A DNA stretch of 64,000 nucleotides from Symsagittifera roscoffensis. Taxonomy: Eukaryota; Xenacoelomorpha; Acoela; Convolutidae. Shown piece by piece: positions 46,233 to 55,879 of the stretch (position 1 is its first letter; every line of letters begins with the position of its first letter). The stretch is from assembly GCF_963678635.1 (NCBI RefSeq), contig NC_087070.1, forward strand, positions 18,073,318 through 18,137,317, written 5' to 3'. The position numbers and the translations under genes were made by a program. The notes beneath the pieces are model-generated. The model did no database searches and was not told where the DNA came from. It was given only the letters and a program-made list of their open reading frames with translations.

Positions 46233-48843
46233 CGTGGGCTAAAAAAATTATTATTAAGAGGTGGTATGGGGTTGTTCGATAATTTGTTCATTTGTATTTT
46301 CATCTTGTGAATGATGTGCCATTATATGTTGTATGGGACTTTGTGATATGTTTGGTCTAAAATTTGGATTATGTGTTATTGCTAAATTTCGGAAATTTCG
46401 TGGTACTAGGGATAATGGATGGTTTGTGGTAGGGGTGGTAACTGTGGTGCTGTAGGCGTTACCTCTATATTATTATGTTCTTCGTCGTACGTGTTCTGTC
46501 TTGTCGCTATTTTTGTATTGTATTCTTTTATTTGTGCGTAGAGAAGAATTTTGTTTATTGATGATGAAAAAATTCCAAAAAATCCTGCAAATAGTATGCG
46601 GGCTACACTTGCTTGTCTATTTACTTGTGTGTGTATAGCGCATGTATTATAGATTCCTTTTAAAAGTGAAAAAAGAAATCCTATAAAGTTAAACATTGCG
46701 TATAAAATAGTTAATTTTTCTAAGATGTAATAGGGCCATCCTAGAAAATCGAGAATTTAATTTTTTAGTGTAACAAAGCTAAAAATATTTATAGGTGAAA
46801 TATCTTGTGGTCGGTATTTTCCACCATTTAGATATATATAGTCTTTAATGTCCTTAAAATATCCGCTATAATCTTGTGAATAGATATCTGCAAATCCTGC
46901 GGTTTCGGCAAGTTTGCGCAAGTTTTGGTCAATTGATTGTCTTTGTATAGTGTCCATTTGTGTTAATAATTCTTGGAATTGTTGTGTTCTAATGTGATGT
47001 TGGATATCGGATTTTGAATATATTCCAATTGATTGTAAGTCGATATTTGGGTTTCGAGCACTAGCTCTAATGCTTTCGGGTGAAAATTTTTTGAGTGATT
47101 GCCTTAATGTGGGGTATGGGGTATGGGGTAAGAAGATAATATTGATCTTCATCAGGGTTCAGTTGTACTACATTGTGGCTGTTTTCTGATCCACATGGGA
47201 CTGCGGTATCCCAGAAATATGTTCTTCTTGAAAGTGTGTCAACGAAATGTACTTTATTTTTATAAAAGATAGGGATTCTTTTATTGCATCGTTTATCTTC
47301 AAAAACATATAGTGGTGATACTTTTTTGATACAGGTATAAAACCATAAAATGTTTCCTTCGTAGTCTAAAAAATTTGATCTATTTCCTGATAGTAAATAT
47401 CCTGCGTAGGGTATTTTTAATACTGCTAGTGCAAGTGATTGTAGGATTTGTGTCCGTTCTAATTCGCATAGTTGGTGAAGTGTTTCTAATTCAGAGAGTG
47501 ACATTACCTGAAAAATTCGACTAATTGTGTAGTCTAGTTTCATATCTTTGTGATTATCATAGTGAATATTACCAAAAAAAGAATTATTCATTAGTGATAG
47601 TTCTTGTAAGCGTGTGCTTCTAGTGTCATGTAGCTTTAGATGTCCACCAGGTTGACCATTACTTTTTTGAAAATTAACTGGTATATATGATGTTCCTTCG
47701 TTTAGAGGATGACCTGTGGCATAAGGGTCAATTTTTATTTTTCCAGTGGTCATGTCGAAACCTTTTTCGTATTCAACTAATATTTCAGAATATTGTGTTT
47801 TGTAAAGTGGGTTTCTGTATTTGCATGCAAGTTCTGTTTCTTGATATATTTGAAAACGTGTTAATTTATTTTCTATATTGTGGATGTTTCTAAAATCAGT
47901 ACTTTGTTTTCGTGATGGATTTACTTGTTCATATGGAATTGATTGTATGAAATATTTCTCGTGAAATTTTATCATTCGGGCGTGTATTTTTGCTACTTGA
48001 AATGTTGTACATGTATCTTCGGGAAACCAAACAATTGTTGCTTGTGTTCGTGTTGTAGGGTCACAATAGCCTTGATCGTTTTTACAAGGTAATCTAATTC
48101 CTTGATAGATCATTGTGTTGTCAGATAAATCTCGTGTGAGTTGTATTTTTTCGAGTTGTATTTTCCAATCGTAAAACATTATTTCTTGATATCCTCTATT
48201 TTTTTGTGTCTGCTTTGCAGTTTGATGGGTTATTTATACCAATGTGTGGTATCCAGTGCTTATCGTGTATGTAATAAGTTAATCTTCCGTGTGCGCCGTT
48301 GTATGAGTATTTTTCATCTAGTTTTATATGTCCTTGATATCTTTCAAGTTCTGCTTGATGTACAGAATCTGGAAAAACTTGGAAATATACTAATTTTCTG
48401 TCGGTGTTTTTATTTCTTGTGATATTTAGTCTGAGTAACTCGTTTTTACAATCATCGGGATTGAGATGTAAAAGTCGTTCGATATTACTTTGGTAGAATG
48501 ATTCGTGGTCAAGTCGGTTTTTATTTCCGTTTGAGAATTGTGAACAATGTACTTTCTTTTCGGAAAATGTTGCTGTGAATTTATATCATATAACTGTTGT
48601 TGCTCGGGCTTTTGAATAGAGTGTCGCTATTACATTTGTAGTTTCTATAGCTTGTGGTTCTGTTTCGCATTGTGATACTTGATTTATTGCATATTTGTGT
48701 AGTGTTTTTTGTTCATTTTCTTCACAATCGTAATGTGTTACTAATAAGTCTTGGAGTCCTGTGCGGGGAGAAGGATTTATGTTCTGATCGGGAATTACTA
48801 GAAAAAAGAGTTGGAGAAAAATTAATATTTTTAGAATATACAT
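46230..48843 (-). pseudogene. Envelope-like glycoprotein gene, interrupted
   Basis: It starts at ATG 48843 with a signal peptide (MYILKILIFLQLFFLVIP). A large ectodomain follows, with many cysteines in the stretch 48179-47067. Then come a helical, glutamine-rich region (about 47150-46757), hydrophobic segments (about 46690-46560) and a proline-containing tail. This layout fits a class of membrane-fusion glycoprotein used as env by LTR elements. Breaks: a stop at about 48586, a stop near 48180, a frame change near 47100, a stop at 46757-46759 and a frame change in the tail near 46406. No furin-type site was obvious to me. Its relation to known viral glycoprotein classes is unresolved; a captured class III-like or chuvirus-like protein is one possibility to test. 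Confidence 0.6.
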
Positions 48844-49739
48844 GTGAATGATAATCCTGAGTATGGGTTATAAAATGTGATGTAACCAATTGTCCTTTTG
48901 GTATATCTGTCGTATTTATATATTACTTCAGTTGTAATAAATGGTGGTGGTAGTGATTGAGCTGTTATATTTGGTGGGTTTAATGGGTAAGGATGTTGAG
49001 CAATGTTGTTTAGTTTAACCGTGATTTCAAATTTTAATTGTAGACTATTTTGTTGGAGTATTTGGATGTTATGATCACGAATGTCTTCGTGGATATCTTG
49101 TCTATATTGTAATCTATTAAGGGCCCAGTTGTGGAGTCGGTTACTTTCTGGGTGCTGTCCAAATAATGGTGGGGGTGCTGTGAATGTATTCCAGTCTAAT
49201 CTTAGAGGGATATTTGTTGATGATTGTTCTCGGTATCTAGCGTTGAGATTATTTGAAAAATTAAAAGGAAAAGGTGTCGGTGAAATTTGGCTTATTGATG
49301 GTGTTGATGGTAGTGATAATGTTTCTGGTAGTGATGATGATGTTGTTGAATCTGTAGAAATAACTATTGGATCATTTATTAAATTGGGTTCACCTTGTGT
49401 GAATGATTGTGTTGTCCAATATGGTAGTCGTGATGTTTGGTTTGGGGGGTTATAGGGATTTTCACGTATTTGTTCAGATGTTGGTGTTGAACCTAAGTAA
49501 TCTGAGGGTAGACTTGAGGGGCTACGTTGTGAAAGAAGCGTAGGGGTTTGTGGTAATATACCAATTGGGTTTTCCGGAGTACTTTGTGATGGGGATTGGG
49601 GTATATCAAAATGAACTCGGGGGGTTTGAAAATTTCTGTTTCGTCGTGGATGTATAATTTGTCTATTTATTTCAACTATATTTTGATTTTGACTAAGATT
49701 TCGTATTCTACTTAATTCTTGTGGTAGTGTTGGGTACAA
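48831..49739 (-). CDS. Ser/Pro-rich ORF between pol and env, 302 residues
   Basis: The first two thirds are rich in Ser, Pro, Thr, Gln and Asn, without recognisable domains. The last third is less biased (LRLDWNTFTAPPPLFGQ, RLHNWALNRLQYRQDIHEDI) and could fold. The end overlaps the env start by 13 nt. Similar Ser/Pro-rich frames extend upstream towards 49970 with breaks, so this may be the end of a longer product. It has no counterpart in typical gypsy elements; role unknown. Confidence 0.5.
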   Translation of the reverse strand: MYPTLPQELSRIRNLSQNQNIVEINRQIIHPRRNRNFQTPRVHFDIPQSPSQSTPENPIGILPQTPTLLSQRSPSSLPSDYLGSTPTSEQIRENPYNPPNQTSRLPYWTTQSFTQGEPNLINDPIVISTDSTTSSSLPETLSLPSTPSISQISPTPFPFNFSNNLNARYREQSSTNIPLRLDWNTFTAPPPLFGQHPESNRLHNWALNRLQYRQDIHEDIRDHNIQILQQNSLQLKFEITVKLNNIAQHPYPLNPPNITAQSLPPPFITTEVIYKYDRYTKRTIGYITFYNPYSGLSFTCIF

Positions 49740-49972
49740 GTTATATGTTGGTTCACTTAGAGGTGCTTGTCGCTGAACTGGTTCTAGTGGTTCAGATAAG
49801 CGAGCGTGTCGTTCTTCAAAGGTATATGGGTTATCTTGGAAAGAAATTCATGTAGATGTTTGGGGGTTTTGGGTAGTTGTAGGTGGTGTTGGTCTTTCTT
49901 GGGATGATGTCGGTGAAGACTGACTGTGTGATTGTTGGTTAGCAATTTTTGAGGGTTTTTTATTGATAACTT

Positions 49973-50161
49973 TTAGTGAAAAAAATTATGTTTATTGTAG
50001 TATTCTTCTAGAAAAAGAATTAGGAGGATTGTTGCTAGGGCGAATGTGATGATTGCTTTCTTTATACATTTGCATATTGTCAAGATGAGGGATGATAAAA
50101 ATGTTATAAAAATTACAAATAGTAAAAAAATATCTATTCTACTAAAAATGGTTCGTATCAT
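49973..50161 (-). CDS. Small membrane ORF 2, 62 residues
   Basis: It has two predicted hydrophobic segments (FLLFVIFITFLSSLILTIC and AIITFALATILLILFL) joined by a short basic loop (KCIKK), and a charged C-terminus. Its ATG overlaps the stop of the previous small ORF (ATGA at 50161-50158). Frames of this size can arise by chance in AT-rich DNA, but the tandem overlap of two intact hydrophobic frames is suggestive. Confidence 0.4.
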   Translation of the reverse strand: MIRTIFSRIDIFLLFVIFITFLSSLILTICKCIKKAIITFALATILLILFLEEYYNKHNFFH

Positions 50162-50388
50162 TTAGATAAGTTTTGTGTCTCGTAAATGTGAATATGGTCA
50201 ATGGCTTTTGAAAGTTGGAGGTATAGTTCAAATATGGAATAGAAAATTAAAAAAATATTGCAAAAAATGATTAAGATTATTACAAAAGCTTCAAAGGTAT
50301 CAAAAAGAAATATGAATAAAGGTTTAAATATTGTTAAAAAGTTTATGAAAATGTTGAGAATTATATTGACTGATCGAGAGAAAAGCAT
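50158..50388 (-). CDS. Small membrane ORF 1, 76 residues
   Basis: Most of the product is hydrophobic with Phe/Ile/Leu-rich segments (about residues 8-30 and 33-55), then a polar tail ending in NLSK. It lies between pol and the Ser/Pro-rich ORF. Its stop TGA at 50160-50158 is shared with the ATG of the next ORF. No family is recognised. Confidence 0.4.
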   Translation of the reverse strand: MLFSRSVNIILNIFINFLTIFKPLFIFLFDTFEAFVIILIIFCNIFLIFYSIFELYLQLSKAIDHIHIYETQNLSK

Positions 50389-51347
50389 TTAAGAAATGGC
50401 TTCTTGATCGAATATTTTTTGTTGTTTGGGGCAATTTTCAAGTGTGGTCGAATTATTTATTGGTTTTTTGACAAGTGGGTTGAGTTTTGTAAAAAATTGT
50501 TGGGGGCGAATTTTATGGTGTTCGGGAGGTCTTCTTTAACTTTATTTTTATTTGTCAAGTGATCTGGGGTATTTTTGAGATTTTTATACTTTAGGCTAGT
50601 TTAATATGGTCGTTCTTTACTTTAGGCTAATTTAACCTTTTTGTTTGGGGGGTTTTTGAGGTCTGAGTTGGGGAAATATTGTTGATCTTTGCTTTATTAG
50701 ATAAGGGAGGGTTATGATATTATGGTGATATTTATTTTAGTTGTCAAGTTGGAGTGGTTTGCTTATTTTTGACCTGAAGGTCGTAAAGTTATAGTTATAG
50801 ATATGCCTGGAGTTTAATATCTTTCGTCTAATTGGTTTGTGTTAGAGTTATAGAAGGTGACGGATTGAATGAATCTTTTTGGCTAATTTTGAACTAGAAT
50901 CGCTGCGTGTTTGTCAGCATGTTATTTTGAAAAATGAAAGTTTAAAATGTTTCAGAGGTGCAAAGATTATTGATTGTAAAATTAAAGTTGTTTTTGGAAT
51001 TCAACTTTCTTTAATATTTTAGATTGTGGAATGAATGTTTTGTAGTTTTTGCGTGGTTGATTTCTAAGTCGTGATGACTCTCTATGTTCTGATTCCTCTA
51101 ATTGTTCTTGGGGTATAATTTTTTCTGTCATTTTTCTATTTTTTCTTTCTTTTTGAGGTATGTTTCGATCTAGCTTTTTTGTATTGTTTTTCGTTGTAGT
51201 TGATTTTTTATTTTGTTTTTCGAGGTGAATGTCATGTTGTTCTTTTGTTTCATTTTCCGTATGTGGGTTATTTTGAATAACTTTTAAACCTGTGAAAGAA
51301 TATAACTGAGTTAGTTCGCGTGGTGCGTATTCTTTTGGGTAATAAGG
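50389..51347 (-). other. Region after integrase: charged tail frame and non-coding DNA
   Basis: Directly after the stop at 51348 the pol frame continues about 120 codons as a Lys/Glu/Gln-rich tail (to about 50990), so the 51348 stop may be a mutation. From about 50980 to 50400 no frame is supported. Confidence 0.4.
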
Positions 51348-54300
51348 TTATAAATTTTTTCGATGTTGAACAATTTCTTTTTGGTCTGAGTCGTTGATTT
51401 TATATGTTACGTCAGTCGGTTTGGCAATTATTTGGTATGGTCCTTTACAAAGGGGTTGTAATTTTTTAGAAATTCCTTTTTGAGTGTTAAAACTAGGTAT
51501 TAAAACAAATGTTCCAATTTTCAAATCGGAGGCTGGTGTAAAGCGTGAATTTATTTGTTCATTAATGTTTTGCCTTTGTAACAACTTTTTTGTTACTTTT
51601 TGGTAAATTTCATTGTGTTTTTTATCTCTATTTAAAATCCATTCGGTGTGCGTACCGGAGGCTAATTTAAGAATGTGTGCGTGATGAAAATGATCTTCAT
51701 AATGTGTGTGTAAAGGTAGGTTATAACAAATTGAGTCTTTATTCGGTTCACAATGACTTTGTGCATTTTTATGAGAGTTTGCTGTAAACATAATTGGTTT
51801 ACGTGGCTTCATTTCATATGGTGACATTCCTAGAGTTGTCGTAATTTGTGAATTATATGCTAAGGGAAATAATTTTACATCTGCTGACCATTCGGTGTAT
51901 CTTGTATCATTTCCATTGATGATACATCTAAGATATTCTTGTAGTGAACGGTTCATACCTTCGACTAAGCCGTTTGTCCAAGGTGCATGAGATGTACGTG
52001 GTTTGTGCTTAATGTTATATAAATGACATAATGTGATGATTTCACTATTTATAAATTCTGTACCGTTGTCTGTAACTAAACTTTCGTGTAATCCGAACTT
52101 GGCTATCCAGTGTTCATAAAGTGTTGTGTAAGCGTAATAAGCCTTACAATGTGGTACTGGGTTAAGTGCTACATAATGTGTAAATGCGTCAACAATTACC
52201 ATAATGTAGGAGTTTCCTTCAGATGATGGTGAAATTGGTCCTTTTGTATCGAATGAGATACGATGGTTAAAGTATAAACTTTGTCCTTTAAAATCTTGTT
52301 TTTGTGCTATTTGTTTTTGATTTGGATAAGGTTTATTTAGCTGACTTACTATACAATCATTGCATAGTACTTTTATCCAAATTGGTGCATTTGGGAAATA
52401 GAAATTTTGTTTAAAATTTGAATATGTTTTTTCTGATCCAGAGTGTCCTTTAATGTTTGTGTATGTGAAATGTTAAAAGCTATGAGAATCATACTTAAAG
52501 GGAGACAGGGAACTGTAGATTCATTTAATTGGTATTCTAGAAGGTCTGTGTTTTCATTAATTGTTGTATTATTAAATTTTCGAAAATATCGGAGGAGAGT
52601 TTTATTTCCTAAAATTGTGGTATCTGCTTTTACGGGTTTAGTTTTGTATTTGTGCCATGATTTTAGTTGTCTAATTATTGGGTCAAGGTTTTGATATTAT
52701 TTCAAGGTATTAATTGTAATTTTATCTGTTGGGGGGAGAAAAATATTTTCAGTTTCTATTTTAGATAAAGGAATTGTGTCAAGTGGGTCATGGAGGTCAA
52801 AAACTTGATTTATTGTGTATTTTGAATCATTTGTTTGTGTCCTAATAAATTTATTTTATCAGTTAGATTTTCTTTTTCAATTAACGGAAAAAAGTCTTTT
52901 TTATGCGAATGTTGTTTTACTCTTTTTTGTTGGGTGTTATTTTTTATCCATTGTGGGTATGGAAATGGTTTGAAAGTTGATGTTCCAAGTAGATCAACTT
53001 CGTAGTGGTTATTTTGGCAATCTAAGTAAAGTGGGAAGTGTTGTAGGTTATTTATCTGTGATTGTTCAATGTCAGTTTTTACTGCATATTTGCATTCTAG
53101 TCGGGGTGATGTTTCGTTTTCTGCAAGGTAAAATTTTATATTCTTGGGTACTTCAACTGTAGTTTTTCGTGTAAGTAATTCAGGTGGTGTATTTCGACTT
53201 AATGCATCTGGTAATGCAAGATTCTTTCCTGCTTTCCAAACTATATGTAAGTTTGGAAATTTCATTAGAATTAATTGAAATCTATAAACTCGGTGATTTG
53301 GGTTTGACTTTTGTGTAAAGAGAAAAATGATTGGTTTGTGATCTGTGAATAGAACTATTGGATGTTTTGATCCAAGTATCAGAAATTCATATTCTGTAAG
53401 TGTATAAATTATAGCTGTACATTCTCTCATTAAAGTTGAGAGTCGTAGCTCTGCTTGAGTGAATAATCGAGAATTTGCTGATATAAGGTTCATTTTATTT
53501 GTACCATTGTGTGATTGTAATAATGCTGCGCAGATGCCAAAATTTGAAGCATCGCACATTGAATAGAATGGTTGATTTGGATCTGGAATTGTATTTGAAA
53601 TTTGTTCAGTTAGAAGTTTTTTAATTTCTTCAAATCGTGTTTGATGTTCTGTATTCCATGCAAAATTATTTTGTTGTCTGAGGATATTATAGAATGGTCT
53701 TAAAAATAATTGCATTTTATAAACGTATTTGCTTAAAAAATTCAACATTCCAAGGAATTATTGGATTTTCTTTTTGTTTGTTGGTGGTTGAAGTTTTTGA
53801 ATAGCATCAATGCGTGATTTTAATGGAGTTATTGTCTTGCTTTCTATATTATGTCCTAAAAATTTAACTCGTGTTTTCGTTCTGAAGTATTTTGTGATAG
53901 TGTTCTAAAACTGTAAACATTTCTTCTTTTGTCTGTGATTGCATAAAAACATCGTCTAAATAGGTGATTGCGTTTTTCTTGAGTATTAGTGGTCTGAAAA
54001 TTTTGCTCATAAAAGCTGAAAATGCTGCTGATCCTATGGATATTCCATAGAATAGGCGGTTGAATTCATATTGTTGATTTCCAATAACAAATTGTGTTAA
54101 ACGTCGTGATTGTTCATCTAGTGGCATTTGATTGTATGCACTATTCATATCTGCGGTTGTAAAGTATTTTCCGTTTATTTTTGTTAAAATAACTTGTATT
54201 GGTTCAATAGGCCAATTGCGTTTTGATTCGTCTATTAGTGAATTAAGATATCTAGCGTCTAAAAATATTTTTAATGATTCTCCTTTTGCTAAGATGATAA

Positions 54301-55813
54301 CAGGGTTAATAAATGTGTTACCTTTTGGTTGTTCTTCTTTGTTTACCGGTAAGATAATTTTGTATTGCTCTAAAATATCGAGTAACCTGTTCACTTTATC
54401 GTGTAAATGAATTGGTACTTTACTTGCTCTTTGTTTTTTGAAAACTGCGTCAGGTTTTAACGGGAGATGTAGTGATGAACTGATTTTGCCAACATCAAAT
54501 TTGGATGTTGCATAGACTGATGAATATTTTATTAGCTGTTTGGCTAACTTATTAAATTCTTCTTGTGCTATTTGTGAATGTTGGAAGTTAAACATTGTTA
54601 AAAATTTCTGTTGATCCTCTGTATAGTTATTTATGTTGAATGTAGGTTTGAAATATGGGGTTTTTGTGAAATAATCTGTATTTCTTTTTTCATTACTTAT
54701 TATATTATTTATGGATAGTTCTTCGTTAAGAATTGTGGATTGACAAATATCTAATAATTGGAGTATATTATTTACGCGGTATGCTTTTTCATGCATTGGT
54801 GATATTGTGGCATTTGTCTCGCAATATCCTAAAAGTCCTAAGGGTAATGTTACTTGATACGTTGTATTGTTATATACATGTAACGAAATGATGTCTGAAT
54901 TCGTATTTTTCAAATATTTTATGGATGAAATTGTGATTTTGAAAAACTTATGGATAGGTTTGAATTCAAAGTCTGACATAAAGAGTTGTTGTTTATTTTG
55001 ATTTTTATCATATTGGTGAACTTGTTTTATTGAAAAGTTATATATGTTTCCTGATAGTGGTTTCAGGTGTTTCCGTTGTTGGTTATAAATTGGATAAAAG
55101 TTTGAAAAGAATGGTGGTTGTTTATTTAACCTTTGAAAAAATGTTAGGGCTGTATTTTTTGTTTTTGTGTACTTTTCATCTTTGATTAGTATTTTACTAT
55201 TCAGGATGTTGATTGTTGGTATATATTTCGAGATAAATGGTATTCCAATGATATTGTGTTTAATATCAGTGATATGAAATATTTGTTTAAATGGCTTGTT
55301 TAAAATTTTATTTTGCTCCATTGTTCTTGTGGGGAGAAAAAATAATTGAACTTTTCCATAGTTTACTAATGTTGATCCTTGTGCTGTTGCTAGTTTACTG
55401 GAGGTTGCAAGAGGCGTTAATTTTGGGTGTAATGTTTTGATTTCATTCCATGTGTGAATGTTAATTATGTTTGATTCTGCTCCTGAATCAATAAAAAAAT
55501 CAATTTCAAGATCTGGTGGTTGAAATTCTTTGTTTCTTGGACTTTCTAAAAGAAATGGTATTGTCCAAATTTTTTCTTTGGGTTGTTCTTTTTGTACATT
55601 TTGGTAGATGTGATGTGTATTCAAGCATTTTGTTTTGTCATTTTCATTGGGTTTATTTACAGGGTTAATTTCGTTAGTTTCTTGTGCCATTTGTGTAGTA
55701 TGGATAGGTTCAATATAAAAATTGTGAAGAAGTTCCAATTGATTTTCATATATATGTGATGAAAAAGGTTGTTCATATATAATAGGTTCGTAGTCGTTTT
55801 CGACTGCTATCAT
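51348..55813 (-). pseudogene. pol: protease, reverse transcriptase, RNase H, integrase
   Basis: Aspartic protease motif FFIDSGAESNII lies near residue 107 of the 55813 frame, with HNIIGIPFI as its flap-side partner. Reverse transcriptase has the motif-A block FTTADMNSAY and the catalytic ITYLDDVF. RNase H has MCDASNFGICAALL, a TDHKP block and the DALSR end. Integrase has a CNDC half of its zinc module (near 52350), catalytic blocks VDAFTHY, VTDNGTEF and LVEGMNRS, and a GPY/F module (LCKGPYQIIAK) near its end. Breaks: a frame change near 53875, a stop near 53757, and stops or frame changes between about 52810 and 52202. All known catalytic residues that I checked are present. Confidence 0.9.
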
Positions 55814-55879
55814 ATTTATGGAGATAGTGTTTTCTGTATCACTTTCTGTGTCTGATGATCCACAGTTTATTTGATTTAG

